Assembly: GCA_020634215.1 (NCBI GenBank)
Contig: JACKCD010000053.1
Coordinates: 1 to 44,720, forward strand
Origin: Ardenticatenaceae bacterium
Lineage (GTDB): Bacteria; Chloroflexota; Anaerolineae; Promineifilales; Promineifilaceae
Length of the DNA stretch: 44,720 bases
Reading direction: 5' to 3'
Under the pieces are notes generated by a model. That model saw nothing but the letters and a program-made list of their open reading frames with translations. It was not told where the DNA came from and did no database searches. Positions 1-8,120 of this stretch are shown here, piece by piece (within the stretch, counting starts at the first letter, position 1; each line of letters starts with the position of its first letter). The translations under genes and the position numbers were made by a program.

Positions 1-87
1 GTTACTTCATGATAAAACGCAACCGCCATATGTGCCGTTTTTTGAAGCGAAAATTTGTTAAAAATCGCAATATCTGGCGGTATTGCC

Positions 88-807
88 TTATAATGAAGCA
101 ACTCTACTGCTTACTGAATACTGGATCGTGGAAAAAACGGCCGTTAAATCCCCCTCGTCCACAAAAGAAAAATAGACGGTGCGGGGGCGCGGCGGTGGCT
201 CTTTTTGTTCGTCGGGGACAAAGTAGAGCGTGCCGTAGTCGGCGAACTCTGGCCCCCAGATGAGGGCAAAAGTGATTGCCAGCGACCGTTTGGGGCTGGA
301 GCCAAACGCCAGCCACCCGATTTCCACCTTTTGGATGGTGTCCGCGTTGAAAAATTGGTAGAGATACCGCTTGGGTACCTGCTCCACCATGATGATGTGT
401 TCCCCTAAGGGCACAAACCAATATTCGGCCGGAGCCAGCAATACCGTTGCTTCGCGGTCATTGAGGCTAAAGGTGCCGGTAGCCCACAGCTTGACCCGCT
501 GGTTGGCGGGCAGTGGCGGCACGGGGGCAGGCGGCGGGGCGGGGTCGGCAACAAAGCTTTTGTAGCTGCGCCGTTTGGCGTGGCGATAGACAAGCTGGAT
601 GAGCAGCGACAGGACGGCCAGCAGGATGAGCAAGGGGAGGGGCCAGTTGCGTATGAAGAAAACGGCCGTTAACAGCAGCGGAGCCCCTTTTACCCAACGG
701 CTAAGTGGCATCCCCAAAACCTGGCGTAGCGTACTCCAGTAGGTGTAGAAATAGAAGCGGCTAAGGCCGGTGAGGAGGGTTTGGCGGAGGGGGGAGAGGG
801 TGTGCAT
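88..807 (-). CDS. Hypothetical membrane protein
   Basis: About 239 residues if started at the ATG at 807. The open frame continues upstream to 1302, but that extension overlaps the next gene and reads as Pro/Arg-rich antisense sequence, so I reject it. Seen: one long hydrophobic region near residues 42-75 (GAPLLLTAVFF..LLILLAVLSLLIQLVY) that could form two membrane segments, then a basic patch (RHAKRRSYK), a Pro-rich spacer and a soluble C-terminal domain with alternating hydrophobic residues. I do not recognise the family. The C-terminal domain probably faces the cytoplasm (inference from the basic patch). It lies downstream of the inositol-monophosphatase gene on the same strand, separated by a 16-bp perfect hairpin, so it may be transcribed separately. 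The ribosome-binding site is weak. Confidence 0.6.
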   Translation of the reverse strand: MHTLSPLRQTLLTGLSRFYFYTYWSTLRQVLGMPLSRWVKGAPLLLTAVFFIRNWPLPLLILLAVLSLLIQLVYRHAKRRSYKSFVADPAPPPAPVPPLPANQRVKLWATGTFSLNDREATVLLAPAEYWFVPLGEHIIMVEQVPKRYLYQFFNADTIQKVEIGWLAFGSSPKRSLAITFALIWGPEFADYGTLYFVPDEQKEPPPRPRTVYFSFVDEGDLTAVFSTIQYSVSSRVASL

Positions 808-819
808 TGAAGAAGAGAT

Positions 820-862
820 TGGAGATTGGAGATTGCAAACCTTCATCAATCTCCAATCTCCA
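820..862. repeat. Intergenic hairpin of the GGAGATTG family, copy 1
   Basis: Perfect 16-bp inverted repeat (arms 820-835 and 847-862) around an 11-base loop. The arms are themselves iterated GGAGATT units. Related copies lie at 1682-1740 and 5226-5273. It fills the gap between two minus-strand genes and could act as a transcript 3'-end structure, but it has no T-run. Confidence 0.8.
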
Positions 863-863
863 T

Positions 864-1670
864 TTACGAGTTTGCTCCAGCCAGAACAGCCAACATTTGC
901 TGATGAATATGCCCATTGCTGGCAACAAGGGGGAGTTCCCCGGCGAGAGCATAAGGCGTGCCGTTGGTTTGGGTGACGCAGCCACCCGCTTCCTGCACCA
1001 GCAGCACCCCGGCGGCGTAGTCCCAACTGCTGAGGCGCAGTTCCCAAAAGCCGTCGAGTCGGCCGGCGGCGACGTAGGCGAGTTCGAGGGCGGCGGAACC
1101 GAGGCGGCGGATGCCCTGGGCGGCGTGGAGAAAGGCGGCGGTTTGGGGCAAATTGGTGATGCCGGTGAGTCGGCGGTTGTGGGGGTAGCCGGTGCAAAGC
1201 AGGCTGGCTTGCAGGTCGGTGGTGGGGCTGGGGATTAACGGCCGTTTCTCCCCCCCACCCTGCATTACCCACGCCCCTTCTCCAGCCAGGGCGTAAAAAC
1301 ATTCATCCAGCATGGGGCTGTAGACCACGCCAAGCAAAGAACGGCCGTTGTGGGCCAACGCCAGCGACACCGAAAAAAACGGCAGCCCGTGGGCATAATT
1401 CATCGTCCCATCCAGCGGGTCAATGTACCAGACAAACGGGCTGTCGCCGTTGGTTGCCCCCGTTTCCTCACCCACAAAGCCGTGGTCGGGGAACGCCGCC
1501 GCCAGCCGCGTTTTAATCAACCGCTCCGACGCCTCATCATACTGCGTTACCCAGTCAATGGCCGTGCTTTTCGTTCTAATTTGCTTCGGCTGCGCCAGCC
1601 CATCACGCAGCAGCGACCCCGCTTCACGGGCGATGGCTTGGGCGAGGTGGCAGGTTTGGTGTAAATCCAT
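864..1670 (-). CDS. Inositol monophosphatase family protein
   Basis: A 268-residue protein, the usual length for this family of Mg2+-dependent, lithium-sensitive phosphatases acting on inositol monophosphate or related sugar phosphates. Seen: the metal-binding acidic pair in GEETG (Glu68/Glu69), the signature DPLDGT at residues 84-89, and the C-terminal SSWDYAAG motif that supplies the last catalytic Asp. Bacterial members include SuhB, CysQ and archaeal-type FBPase/IMPase enzymes. The sequence alone does not settle the substrate, which could be inositol phosphate, PAP or fructose-1,6-bisphosphate. The ATG at 1670 follows a short intergenic repeat and has no strong Shine-Dalgarno. The gene is flanked by hairpin repeats on both sides, so it is probably a single-gene unit between mscS and the membrane protein gene. 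Confidence 0.88.
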   Translation of the reverse strand: MDLHQTCHLAQAIAREAGSLLRDGLAQPKQIRTKSTAIDWVTQYDEASERLIKTRLAAAFPDHGFVGEETGATNGDSPFVWYIDPLDGTMNYAHGLPFFSVSLALAHNGRSLLGVVYSPMLDECFYALAGEGAWVMQGGGEKRPLIPSPTTDLQASLLCTGYPHNRRLTGITNLPQTAAFLHAAQGIRRLGSAALELAYVAAGRLDGFWELRLSSWDYAAGVLLVQEAGGCVTQTNGTPYALAGELPLVASNGHIHQQMLAVLAGANS

Positions 1671-1681
1671 AGACGTAAGTT

Positions 1682-1740
1682 ATTGGCGATTGGCGATTGT
1701 AAACCTTTATTAATCTCCAATCTCCAATCTCCCAATCTCT
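1682..1740. repeat. Intergenic hairpin of the GGAGATTG family, copy 2
   Basis: Imperfect inverted repeat between the MscS and IMPase genes. The left arm has GGCGATT units (1682-1699) and the right arm has AATCTCC units (1712-1740). The connecting segment (AAACCTTTATTAATC) resembles the loop of the copy at 820-862. Confidence 0.7.
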
Positions 1741-2980
1741 ATTCCCCCCGCACATCCGCCCCGGCCGGGCTTTGGTAAACGCGCAGGCCAAATTCGGGGA
1801 TGGCGGCGAGGAGGTGATCGAAGATGTCGGATTGGATATTTTCAAATTTTTCCCAGTTGAGTTCGGTGCAAAAGGCGTAGATTTCCAGCGGCAGCCCGTT
1901 GGCTTCGGGGGGAAGCTGGCGCACGATGAGGGTGCGGCGTTGGTCAATGCGGGGATGGTTGCGCAGGTAGGCGACGACGTAGGCGCGGAAGGTGCCGAGG
2001 TTGGTAAGCCAACGGCCGTTTATTTTGCTCAAGCTGTCGTCAAACCCATGCTCATGGTTGTAGGCGGCAACCTCGTCCCGTTTTTGCGCCACATAGTCGC
2101 TAAGGTGCTGAATGGTGGCAAATCTGTCTAACATGGCCGCGTCACACCAGGTGACGGTGTTCATGTCAAGGTTGATGGCGCGTTGGATGCGGCGCACCCC
2201 CACCTCGTCGCGGCCGCGCCAATTTTTGAACGATTCACTGATGAGGGCGTAGGTGGGAATGGTGGTGATGGATTGGTCGTCGTTGCGAACTTTGATGGTG
2301 GTGAGAGCGATGTCGAGGACTTGCCCGGCGGCATCAAATTTGGGCATTTCGATGTAGTCGCCGAGGGCGACCATTTTGTTGGCGGTGAGCTGGATACCGG
2401 CGGCAAACCCAAGGATGGGGTCGCGGAAAACGAGGAGAAGAACGGCCGTAAATGCCCCCAACCCACTGAGCAAGACCGCTGCCGACTGGTTGAAGATGAT
2501 GGAAAGGAGGATGAGGGCGGCCACGAAGACCGTGACCAGCTTTAATACCTGGATGGTGCTACGGAGCGGCATTTGGCGCGACCGTTCAAAAGTGGTGTAG
2601 ATGACCATGAAGCCATCAAGCAGGGCCAACATTAGCCCAGCACCCACGAGGGTGGTGTAAAGCAAAACGACAGTATCAATAATGTCGGTAAGCCAGGGGT
2701 AGCCTTCGGTGACAAAGGGTGCCATGTAGTAGACGATGGCGGCGGGGGCAAGATAGGAAAGGCGGATGAAGATGTCGCTGCGGAGGAGGATGTCGTCCCA
2801 TTCGGTGTGGGTGTGTTTGGCACTGTAGGCCAGCACGCGCAGGATGACGCGGCGGCTGAGCCAGTAGGCGAGGATGCTGAGGAGGATGGTGAGGAGGATG
2901 CCGCTGAGACGGGAGAGGAGAACGGCCGTTAAATCCGACGCGCCGAGGGCAAGATACCAGCGAAAAAATTGCTCAAACAT
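1739..2980 (-). CDS. MscS-family mechanosensitive channel (YbdG-like)
   Basis: A 413-residue integral membrane protein from the ATG at 2980, close in size to E. coli YbdG. The longer open frame to 3529 is rejected because it overlaps the divergent gene and its promoter region. Seen: several N-terminal hydrophobic segments, then a pore-helix-like stretch (SAAVLLSGLGAFTAVLLLVFRDPILGFAAGI) followed by GDYIEMPKFDAAGQV and TTIPTYALISESFKNW, the typical arrangement of TM3 and the start of the MscS beta domain in the YbdG/YnaI-type branch. It is expected to release osmolytes on hypo-osmotic shock. The gene is transcribed divergently from the metalloprotease lipoprotein gene, with a 178-bp shared upstream region that contains a palindromic repeat. 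Confidence 0.85.
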   Translation of the reverse strand: MFEQFFRWYLALGASDLTAVLLSRLSGILLTILLSILAYWLSRRVILRVLAYSAKHTHTEWDDILLRSDIFIRLSYLAPAAIVYYMAPFVTEGYPWLTDIIDTVVLLYTTLVGAGLMLALLDGFMVIYTTFERSRQMPLRSTIQVLKLVTVFVAALILLSIIFNQSAAVLLSGLGAFTAVLLLVFRDPILGFAAGIQLTANKMVALGDYIEMPKFDAAGQVLDIALTTIKVRNDDQSITTIPTYALISESFKNWRGRDEVGVRRIQRAINLDMNTVTWCDAAMLDRFATIQHLSDYVAQKRDEVAAYNHEHGFDDSLSKINGRWLTNLGTFRAYVVAYLRNHPRIDQRRTLIVRQLPPEANGLPLEIYAFCTELNWEKFENIQSDIFDHLLAAIPEFGLRVYQSPAGADVRGE

Positions 2981-3037
2981 GCCCCGATTATGCCGCGAGA
3001 CGGTTTCTGTGCCAAAATTAGATGCATCTATCCATGT

Positions 3038-3104
3038 GTCATACCCGCGTAGGCGGGTATCCATCTTTAACCTGAACATGGATTCCCGCTTTCGCGGGAA
3101 TGAC
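3038..3104. repeat. Palindromic intergenic repeat (GTCAT...ATGAC type)
   Basis: A 67-bp element bounded by GTCAT and ATGAC, with two internal hairpins (ACCCGCGTAGGCGGGT and TTCCCGCTTTCGCGGGAA). It lies between the divergent mscS-like and metalloprotease genes. Its form matches widespread REP/MITE-like elements of many bacteria. Confidence 0.75.
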
Positions 3105-3158
3105 GTTTGGATAGTAACGATTATCTTCGATTTTGGCATATTGAGGTTAAGGGAACTG

Positions 3159-5210
3159 ATGATGAAACGATGGATAATTTTGCTTATGCTGCTGGTGGGA
3201 TGTCGGCAGGGGGCGGTGGCTCCAACGGTGGTGCCGACGGCGGTGAGTGGGGCGGCAGTGGTGGAAGAAGCGGTGGTAGAAGGGGGGGAAACGGCCGTTT
3301 CTCCCACCACCTCAACCCCCCTGCCAGGGCCACAGCCGACGGCGACGGGTGTGGTAGAAGCTGTAGTGGCGGAAACGGCCGTTTCTCCCGAACGCGACAC
3401 CTTTGACCAACTGTGGCTGACCGAACCGCCAGAACGGGACGACGTGGGGCTGGCAATGGCGTATCGGGGGCTGGCCGAACGGCCGGCCGAAGCTGCCCCC
3501 CTAGTCACTGCGCCGTTGGCCGAAGGCATTCACCAATCGTTCAACATTCCCAACATTGACACCAACACCGTTTCCGTCATTGATGCCCAACTGCGCTGGG
3601 TTAGCAACCACGCCTACTTTTGGTTCGACACCGGCCCCGGCAGCACCCCGCTTAGCCAATCGGCCCTGCGCGAGGCGGGGGAGTCATTTGACGCGATGTA
3701 TGAGCAGGTGGTGGGGTATTTTGGCAGCGAAGCCAACCCTGGGCTGGATGGCGACCCGCGTGTCCATGTGGTCAGCGCCGCGCCGGGGGTCTTGTGTGAT
3801 CTGGAGCCAACAGCGACCAGCGGCTGCCGTTTGGGTGGGCTGGTCAACGCCACCGACTTGCTGCCAACGGCCGTTGATCCCCGCTCCAACGGCCGCGAAA
3901 TGTTTGTGATGAACAGCAGCCTGTTTGGCAGCAGCACCTTTCGCAGCGTGCTGGCGCATGAATTCCGCCACATGATCGAGGATAACCACGACGCGGGGGA
4001 TGAAGATTGGGCGGTGGAGGGGTCGGCTTCGCTGGCGCAGGTACTGGTGGGGCTGCCGGAAAGCACCATCAGCCGCGCCAATGAGTTTTTGCGAAACCCC
4101 GACCAGCAGCTAAACAGTTGGCCCGATGAAGGGACAGGGACATATTACGGGCAGGGGTATCTGTTTAACCAATATCTGTTTAACCGATTGGGGGCGGCGG
4201 CGTACCGCGACTGGGCGACCAGCCCAGCCAACGGCTTTTTGGCACTGGATCAGGTAGCGGCGGCGCAGGGGCTGGATCAGCAGGCGTTGGGGCTGTGGCG
4301 CGACTGGCTGGTGTCGTTGGTGGCGCATAATGACCCCAATGTGCCGCCTCGGTTTGATTATGGGGAGTTGGCGTTGGAAACGGCCGTTTCTACCCCCATT
4401 CTCACCCTGCCCTACAGCACCGAAACCACCGTACATCAATTTGCGGCCGACTACTATGAACTGCCCCTCAGCGGCGGCTATACGGTGGAGTTTACCGGCG
4501 AAGCTACCGTATCGCTGCTGGGGGCAGAGCCGTTTGCTGGGGAGCGCATGTTGCTGTCGCAGCGAGCCAACTACAGCAACCCCCGGCTGACGCGGCGGCT
4601 GGATTTGCGTGGGCTGTCGTCGGCCACGTTGAGTTATGCGGTCTATGTGGATTTGGAGGCGGGGTATGATTTTGGCTATGTGTCGGTGTCGCGGGATAAC
4701 GGCCGTTCTTGGCAAGGCATCGTCGCCGACCACATGCAGGGGTTGGCGGAGGCCGACGATCCGGCGGGGGCGGCGTTGACGGAACGGTTCTACACAGGGC
4801 AGTCGCGCAGTTGGTCGCAGGAAGTGGTGGATTTGACTCCGTTTGCCGGGCAGGAAATTTTGCTCCGTTTTGAGGTCGTCACCGACCCCATCAAAACGTT
4901 TGGCGGGCTGGCGTTGGATAACATTGCCATCAGCGAATTGGGTTTCTTGGATGATGTGGAAACGGTGGCCGAGGGCTGGCAAGCGGAGGGGTTTGTACGA
5001 GTGGCAAGGCGGCTGGTACAGCCGTGGCAGGTGCAGGTGGCGCTGTTTACGGCAGAGGGGGTGAGCGTGCTGCCAGTGTTGGTAGAGGGAGGGAAAACGG
5101 CCGTTTTCACCATCCCCGCCGCTACCTATACCCGCCCGCCCGTTCTCATCATCGCCGCCTCCGCCCCGCAGACGCTGGAACTTGCCAGTTATCAACTGTT
5201 GGTGCGTTGA
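3159..5210 (+). CDS. Secreted lipoprotein zinc metalloprotease (HEXXH, M30/M6-like)
   Basis: 683 residues from tandem ATG codons at 3159/3162; the preceding AAGGGAA is a plausible ribosome-binding site. Upstream codons in the same frame are antisense to mscS. Seen: a lipoprotein signal ending in the lipobox LVGC near residue 15, then a low-complexity Thr/Val/Pro linker. The zinc motif HEFRH is at residues 267-271, with a probable third ligand Glu287 in WAVEG. The arrangement HEFRHMI...WAVEGSA resembles the hyicolysin-type (M30) and immune-inhibitor-A-type gluzincins. The C-terminal half is beta-rich, with a jelly-roll-like region (LRFEVVTDPIKTFGGLALDNIAI) as found in immune inhibitor A relatives. 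It probably degrades extracellular protein while tethered to the membrane; the exact family is uncertain. Confidence 0.8.
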   Translation: MMKRWIILLMLLVGCRQGAVAPTVVPTAVSGAAVVEEAVVEGGETAVSPTTSTPLPGPQPTATGVVEAVVAETAVSPERDTFDQLWLTEPPERDDVGLAMAYRGLAERPAEAAPLVTAPLAEGIHQSFNIPNIDTNTVSVIDAQLRWVSNHAYFWFDTGPGSTPLSQSALREAGESFDAMYEQVVGYFGSEANPGLDGDPRVHVVSAAPGVLCDLEPTATSGCRLGGLVNATDLLPTAVDPRSNGREMFVMNSSLFGSSTFRSVLAHEFRHMIEDNHDAGDEDWAVEGSASLAQVLVGLPESTISRANEFLRNPDQQLNSWPDEGTGTYYGQGYLFNQYLFNRLGAAAYRDWATSPANGFLALDQVAAAQGLDQQALGLWRDWLVSLVAHNDPNVPPRFDYGELALETAVSTPILTLPYSTETTVHQFAADYYELPLSGGYTVEFTGEATVSLLGAEPFAGERMLLSQRANYSNPRLTRRLDLRGLSSATLSYAVYVDLEAGYDFGYVSVSRDNGRSWQGIVADHMQGLAEADDPAGAALTERFYTGQSRSWSQEVVDLTPFAGQEILLRFEVVTDPIKTFGGLALDNIAISELGFLDDVETVAEGWQAEGFVRVARRLVQPWQVQVALFTAEGVSVLPVLVEGGKTAVFTIPAATYTRPPVLIIAASAPQTLELASYQLLVR

Positions 5211-5225
5211 TAGCCTGACAAAAAT

Positions 5226-5273
5226 GAGATTGGAGGTAGGAGATTATGAACCCTCATCAATCTCCAATCTCCA
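5226..5273. repeat. Intergenic hairpin of the GGAGATTG family, copy 3
   Basis: Inverted repeat (GAGATTGGAGGTAGGAGATT against AATCTCCAATCTCCA) between the convergent metalloprotease and aldo/keto reductase genes. It could serve as a bidirectional transcript terminator. The loop (ATGAACCCTCATC) is related to those of copies 1 and 2. Confidence 0.7.
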
Positions 5274-5279
5274 CGCTGG

Positions 5280-6254
5280 CTACGGCATTCGTGCGCCGCG
5301 TGCCGCAATAAACAGGTTGTACCAATCCTGCCGAGATAAAGTAATGTTGTCGGCCTGGCAGCTTGCCACAATGCGCTCTGGGCGCAGCGTGCCGATGATG
5401 GGCTGGATGCCGGCCGGATGGCGCAACAGCCAGGCAAACCCAATCGCTTCCGGGGTGGTGGCGTGTTTTTCCGCCAGTTCAGCAATTAGCCGCGCTGTTT
5501 CCTTTACATTGTCGGGCGCATCGTCGGCCGGACTGAACAGTTGCCCACCGGCAATGGGCGACCACGCTTGGATGGTAATGTCGTGAACGCGACAATAGTC
5601 GAGCAGCCCGTCGGTGGCCGCGTAGCTGGCTTCATTTTGGTTGACCATTACGCCATCGTCAATGAGATGGTTGTGCAACAGGTTTAGCTCAAGCTGGTTG
5701 ACGATGATCGGTTGGCTGACATATTTTTGCAGCAGCGCAATTTGCATGGCGCTGTGGTTGCTGACCCCAAAATAGCGCACCTTGCCGCTGCTGTGCAGGT
5801 GGTCGAAGGCGCGTGCTACTTCTTCGGGTTCGATGAGGGGGTCTGGGCGGTGCAGAGCCAGCACGTCTACGTAGTCGGTGTGGAGCCGCTGCAAGGTGGT
5901 TTCGACAGAGCCAACGAGGTGGTCGTAGCTGAAATCGTAGCGGCCGGGGCCACCGCGCACGGGGTCAATGCCAACGATGATGCCCGCTTTGGCCTGCAAA
6001 TAGAGCTTGTCGCGCAGACCGGGGTTGCTTTTAAGTGCTTCCCCAACGACAGCATCGGATTTGCCCATGGTGTAGATGTCGGCGAGGTCAATGAAGTTGA
6101 TGCCTTGATCAACGGCCGTTAATAACAACCTCTCCGCCCGCTCCTTCAATTCTGCCGTCAGCGGGTCTTGGTTCCAAGAGCCGCCCATGTGCCAGGTGCC
6201 ATAGGCCAGCCGGGAAACGTGTAAATCGGTATTGGGAATGTGATAGGTTTTCAA
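5280..6254 (-). CDS. Aldo/keto reductase
   Basis: 324 residues, starting at a TTG codon (6254) preceded by AAGGAAAT at good spacing; no ATG fits the conserved N-terminus. It is an NADPH-dependent oxidoreductase of the (beta/alpha)8 AKR superfamily. The catalytic tetrad is visible as Asp56, Tyr61 (DLADIY), Lys89 (LQAKAG) and His135 (LALHRPD). Other AKR landmarks are GKVRYFGVSNHS and, near the C-terminus, the cofactor-binding IIGTLRPERI. The pattern is closest to the YdhF-like branch. The substrate cannot be read from the sequence. It is convergent with the metalloprotease and follows the LysM gene on the same strand after about 96 bp. Confidence 0.9.
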   Translation of the reverse strand: MKTYHIPNTDLHVSRLAYGTWHMGGSWNQDPLTAELKERAERLLLTAVDQGINFIDLADIYTMGKSDAVVGEALKSNPGLRDKLYLQAKAGIIVGIDPVRGGPGRYDFSYDHLVGSVETTLQRLHTDYVDVLALHRPDPLIEPEEVARAFDHLHSSGKVRYFGVSNHSAMQIALLQKYVSQPIIVNQLELNLLHNHLIDDGVMVNQNEASYAATDGLLDYCRVHDITIQAWSPIAGGQLFSPADDAPDNVKETARLIAELAEKHATTPEAIGFAWLLRHPAGIQPIIGTLRPERIVASCQADNITLSRQDWYNLFIAARGARMP

Positions 6255-6350
6255 CTGCTATTTCCTTGAAAAGGGGACACGGACGAACACGGATTATTCT
6301 GCGAAATCTGCGTCATCTTTGATTTTCATCCATGAGAGTTGCCATGCCGC

Positions 6351-7514
6351 CTAATTGTTAATAATAGGAATCCATTCGCCCTGGCTGCCGTTGTAAAGAA
6401 GGTAGCGCATGGTTTGGCCGTCGGGCAGGGTGATGATAACGTGGTTGGCGATGATTTGCCAGCGGGCAGTGTAGGTTTGCGCGGGGTCGAGTGCCCAGCC
6501 AAGCTGTTCGCGGGTGGTGGGGTAAGTTTGCCAAAGGTCGGCAAAACGGCCGTTTGGCGGATATAGCCCAGCGGGTGGCTGACCGGGATCCGGCTGGTTG
6601 CCTTGCCAGGCGTGGTTGTAGCCATAGGCTACGTGGTCGGCCAGGAAAAGCAGGGTGTTGTAGCCGTTGATGTTGTTGTGGTAGAGGGCGAGGCCGTGTT
6701 CAAAGGGTTGGTAAACGGCCGTTTGCTCCTCCTGAATAGCCTGACGTGGGCAAATACCGGCCGGGAGGGTGGGGTCGCCCGTGAGCCGTTCAAAGGTGCA
6801 GGTGGCGGTGGCGGGAACGCTGTAGCTAAACGGCTGCCCGGCGATGGTGCCTTGCAGGGTAAAGAGGCCGCCACCGGGGATGACATCCACGTTGGTTTGC
6901 AGCGTGCCGCTGGCGGTAGTGATGGGAACGGGGTTGTTGGTGGCAATGTCGGCAAACACCCAACTGAGCTGCGCCCAATCACTGCCGGGCTGGAAACCAG
7001 CCATGTTCCAGCTAAACGTAACCAAACCAGATTGGGTGAGGGTGGTAGGGTTGACGGTAAGGGTGTCGGGCAGCGGTGGCGGTGTGGGAGTTTGGGTGGG
7101 GGTTGGTTTGGGCAGTTGGGGCAGGGCGATGACTTGACCGACGGCCAGCAGACGTGGGTCGGCAATGCAATTGGCGGCCTGCAGGTCGCGGATGGTGCTG
7201 CCGGTTTGGCGGGCAAGGTTGTAGAGGGTGTCACCGGGCTGGATGACATAGGTGGGCCAATCGGTGCGGGGAACGCAGTCGGGGCTGGGGGTGGGGCTGG
7301 GTGGCAGGGGTGGCGTGGTTGCGTCGGGGGTAACGGCCGTTAATTCCACCGCCGGGATTGGCGAAGGGGGCGGGGCGATGGTAGATGGGGCTTCAACGGG
7401 GCGGGTGGGCAAGACAAGGGGGCTGGTGGGTTGGTCGGAAACGGCCGTTTCTGCCGCGCTAATGGGTATGCAGGCGCAAATAAGCAAAACGAATAGCAAA
7501 AGATAGTTTTTCAT
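6351..7514 (-). CDS. Secreted LysM-domain protein
   Basis: 387 residues from the ATG at 7514, which has a GGGAGAAAG ribosome-binding site. The open frame continues to 7577, but that part has no RBS. Seen: an N-terminal signal (KNYLLLFVLLICACI), with a Cys that may make it a lipoprotein; a long Pro/Thr/Ala linker; one LysM domain (YVIQPGDTLYNLARQTG...VGQVIALP) near residues 95-140; a second Pro/Thr linker; a beta-sandwich-like region (LTQSGLVTFSWNMAGF); and a C-terminal domain of unknown type with many aromatic residues. LysM modules bind peptidoglycan or other GlcNAc polymers, so a cell-wall-associated role is likely. No catalytic domain was recognised. Confidence 0.8.
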   Translation of the reverse strand: MKNYLLLFVLLICACIPISAAETAVSDQPTSPLVLPTRPVEAPSTIAPPPSPIPAVELTAVTPDATTPPLPPSPTPSPDCVPRTDWPTYVIQPGDTLYNLARQTGSTIRDLQAANCIADPRLLAVGQVIALPQLPKPTPTQTPTPPPLPDTLTVNPTTLTQSGLVTFSWNMAGFQPGSDWAQLSWVFADIATNNPVPITTASGTLQTNVDVIPGGGLFTLQGTIAGQPFSYSVPATATCTFERLTGDPTLPAGICPRQAIQEEQTAVYQPFEHGLALYHNNINGYNTLLFLADHVAYGYNHAWQGNQPDPGQPPAGLYPPNGRFADLWQTYPTTREQLGWALDPAQTYTARWQIIANHVIITLPDGQTMRYLLYNGSQGEWIPIINN

Positions 7515-7630
7515 TGTTCTTTCTCCCATTGAGGGATTATGGGAGAAAAACGGCCGTTTTGCTTCACGTCCAGGCAACGACTTACCACCTTTTGGCAGTC
7601 GTTATCAGGCACATCAGGAAAATCTGCGTC

Positions 7631-8110
7631 CTATTCTTCTCGCTTAATCATCCGAATGATGAGGCTACGGAAGCCCTGGCGCTCCCAAAAGGCGCGGGAC
7701 ACCTCGTTGGCAACGGCGATGTTTAGCTCAATGTGGTCTACGTTTTGCTGCTGGAACCATGCCTCAACCACATCATAGAGTGCCTGTGCCACCCCCTGGC
7801 GGCGGTAGGCAGCGGCGACGGCCATATCTTCGACAAAGCCATAGTGATGCCCCCCATATTCGGCCGACCAGCGGTTTTCGCTAGTTGCCACGCAGTACCC
7901 CGCCAACGCGCCCTTCTCACCCTCCGCCACCACCACCAGCCACGCATCGCTTGCCAGTGCCTTTTCCAAAAACTGCTGGTAATGGTGCGTCAACGATGGG
8001 TAATCTTGCTCAAAAAACGAGTCGCGGTCGGCGTGAAAAGTGATGAATTCCACCCACAGCGGCAAAATGGCAGGAATGTCGTGGGTGGAGGCGCGGCGGA
8101 TAATGGGCAT
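7631..8110 (-). CDS. GNAT-family N-acetyltransferase
   Basis: 159 residues with the GNAT fold. The acetyl-CoA pyrophosphate-binding motif A is visible as VEDMAVAAAYRRQGVAQALYD (Arg103-x-x-Gly106 core), followed by the motif B region HIELNIAVANEVSRAFWERQGF. This C-terminal N-x-x-A-x-x-x-Y/F-x-x-x-GF pattern is typical of small-molecule or peptide N-acetyltransferases. The acceptor is unknown. It starts only 10 bp downstream of the stop of the giant surface-protein gene on the same strand and could be co-transcribed with it. Confidence 0.9.
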   Translation of the reverse strand: MPIIRRASTHDIPAILPLWVEFITFHADRDSFFEQDYPSLTHHYQQFLEKALASDAWLVVVAEGEKGALAGYCVATSENRWSAEYGGHHYGFVEDMAVAAAYRRQGVAQALYDVVEAWFQQQNVDHIELNIAVANEVSRAFWERQGFRSLIIRMIKREE

Positions 8111-8120
8111 AGGACGATTG

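Noticed and set aside
1..87. Possible gene start at the left edge
   Set aside because: The short plus-strand frame (9-263) runs antisense into the first minus-strand gene and has no recognisable product. I see nothing else in these bases.
808..1302. N-terminal extension of the first membrane protein
   Set aside because: It overlaps the IMPase gene in another frame and is Pro/Arg/His-rich without similarity to anything.
2981..3529. N-terminal extension of the MscS-like open frame
   Set aside because: It crosses the palindromic repeat and the start of the divergent lipoprotein gene; its composition is that of an antisense frame.
4110..5195. 361-residue minus-strand open frame
   Set aside because: It is antisense to the metalloprotease C-terminal domain and has a His/Arg/Gln-rich shadow composition.
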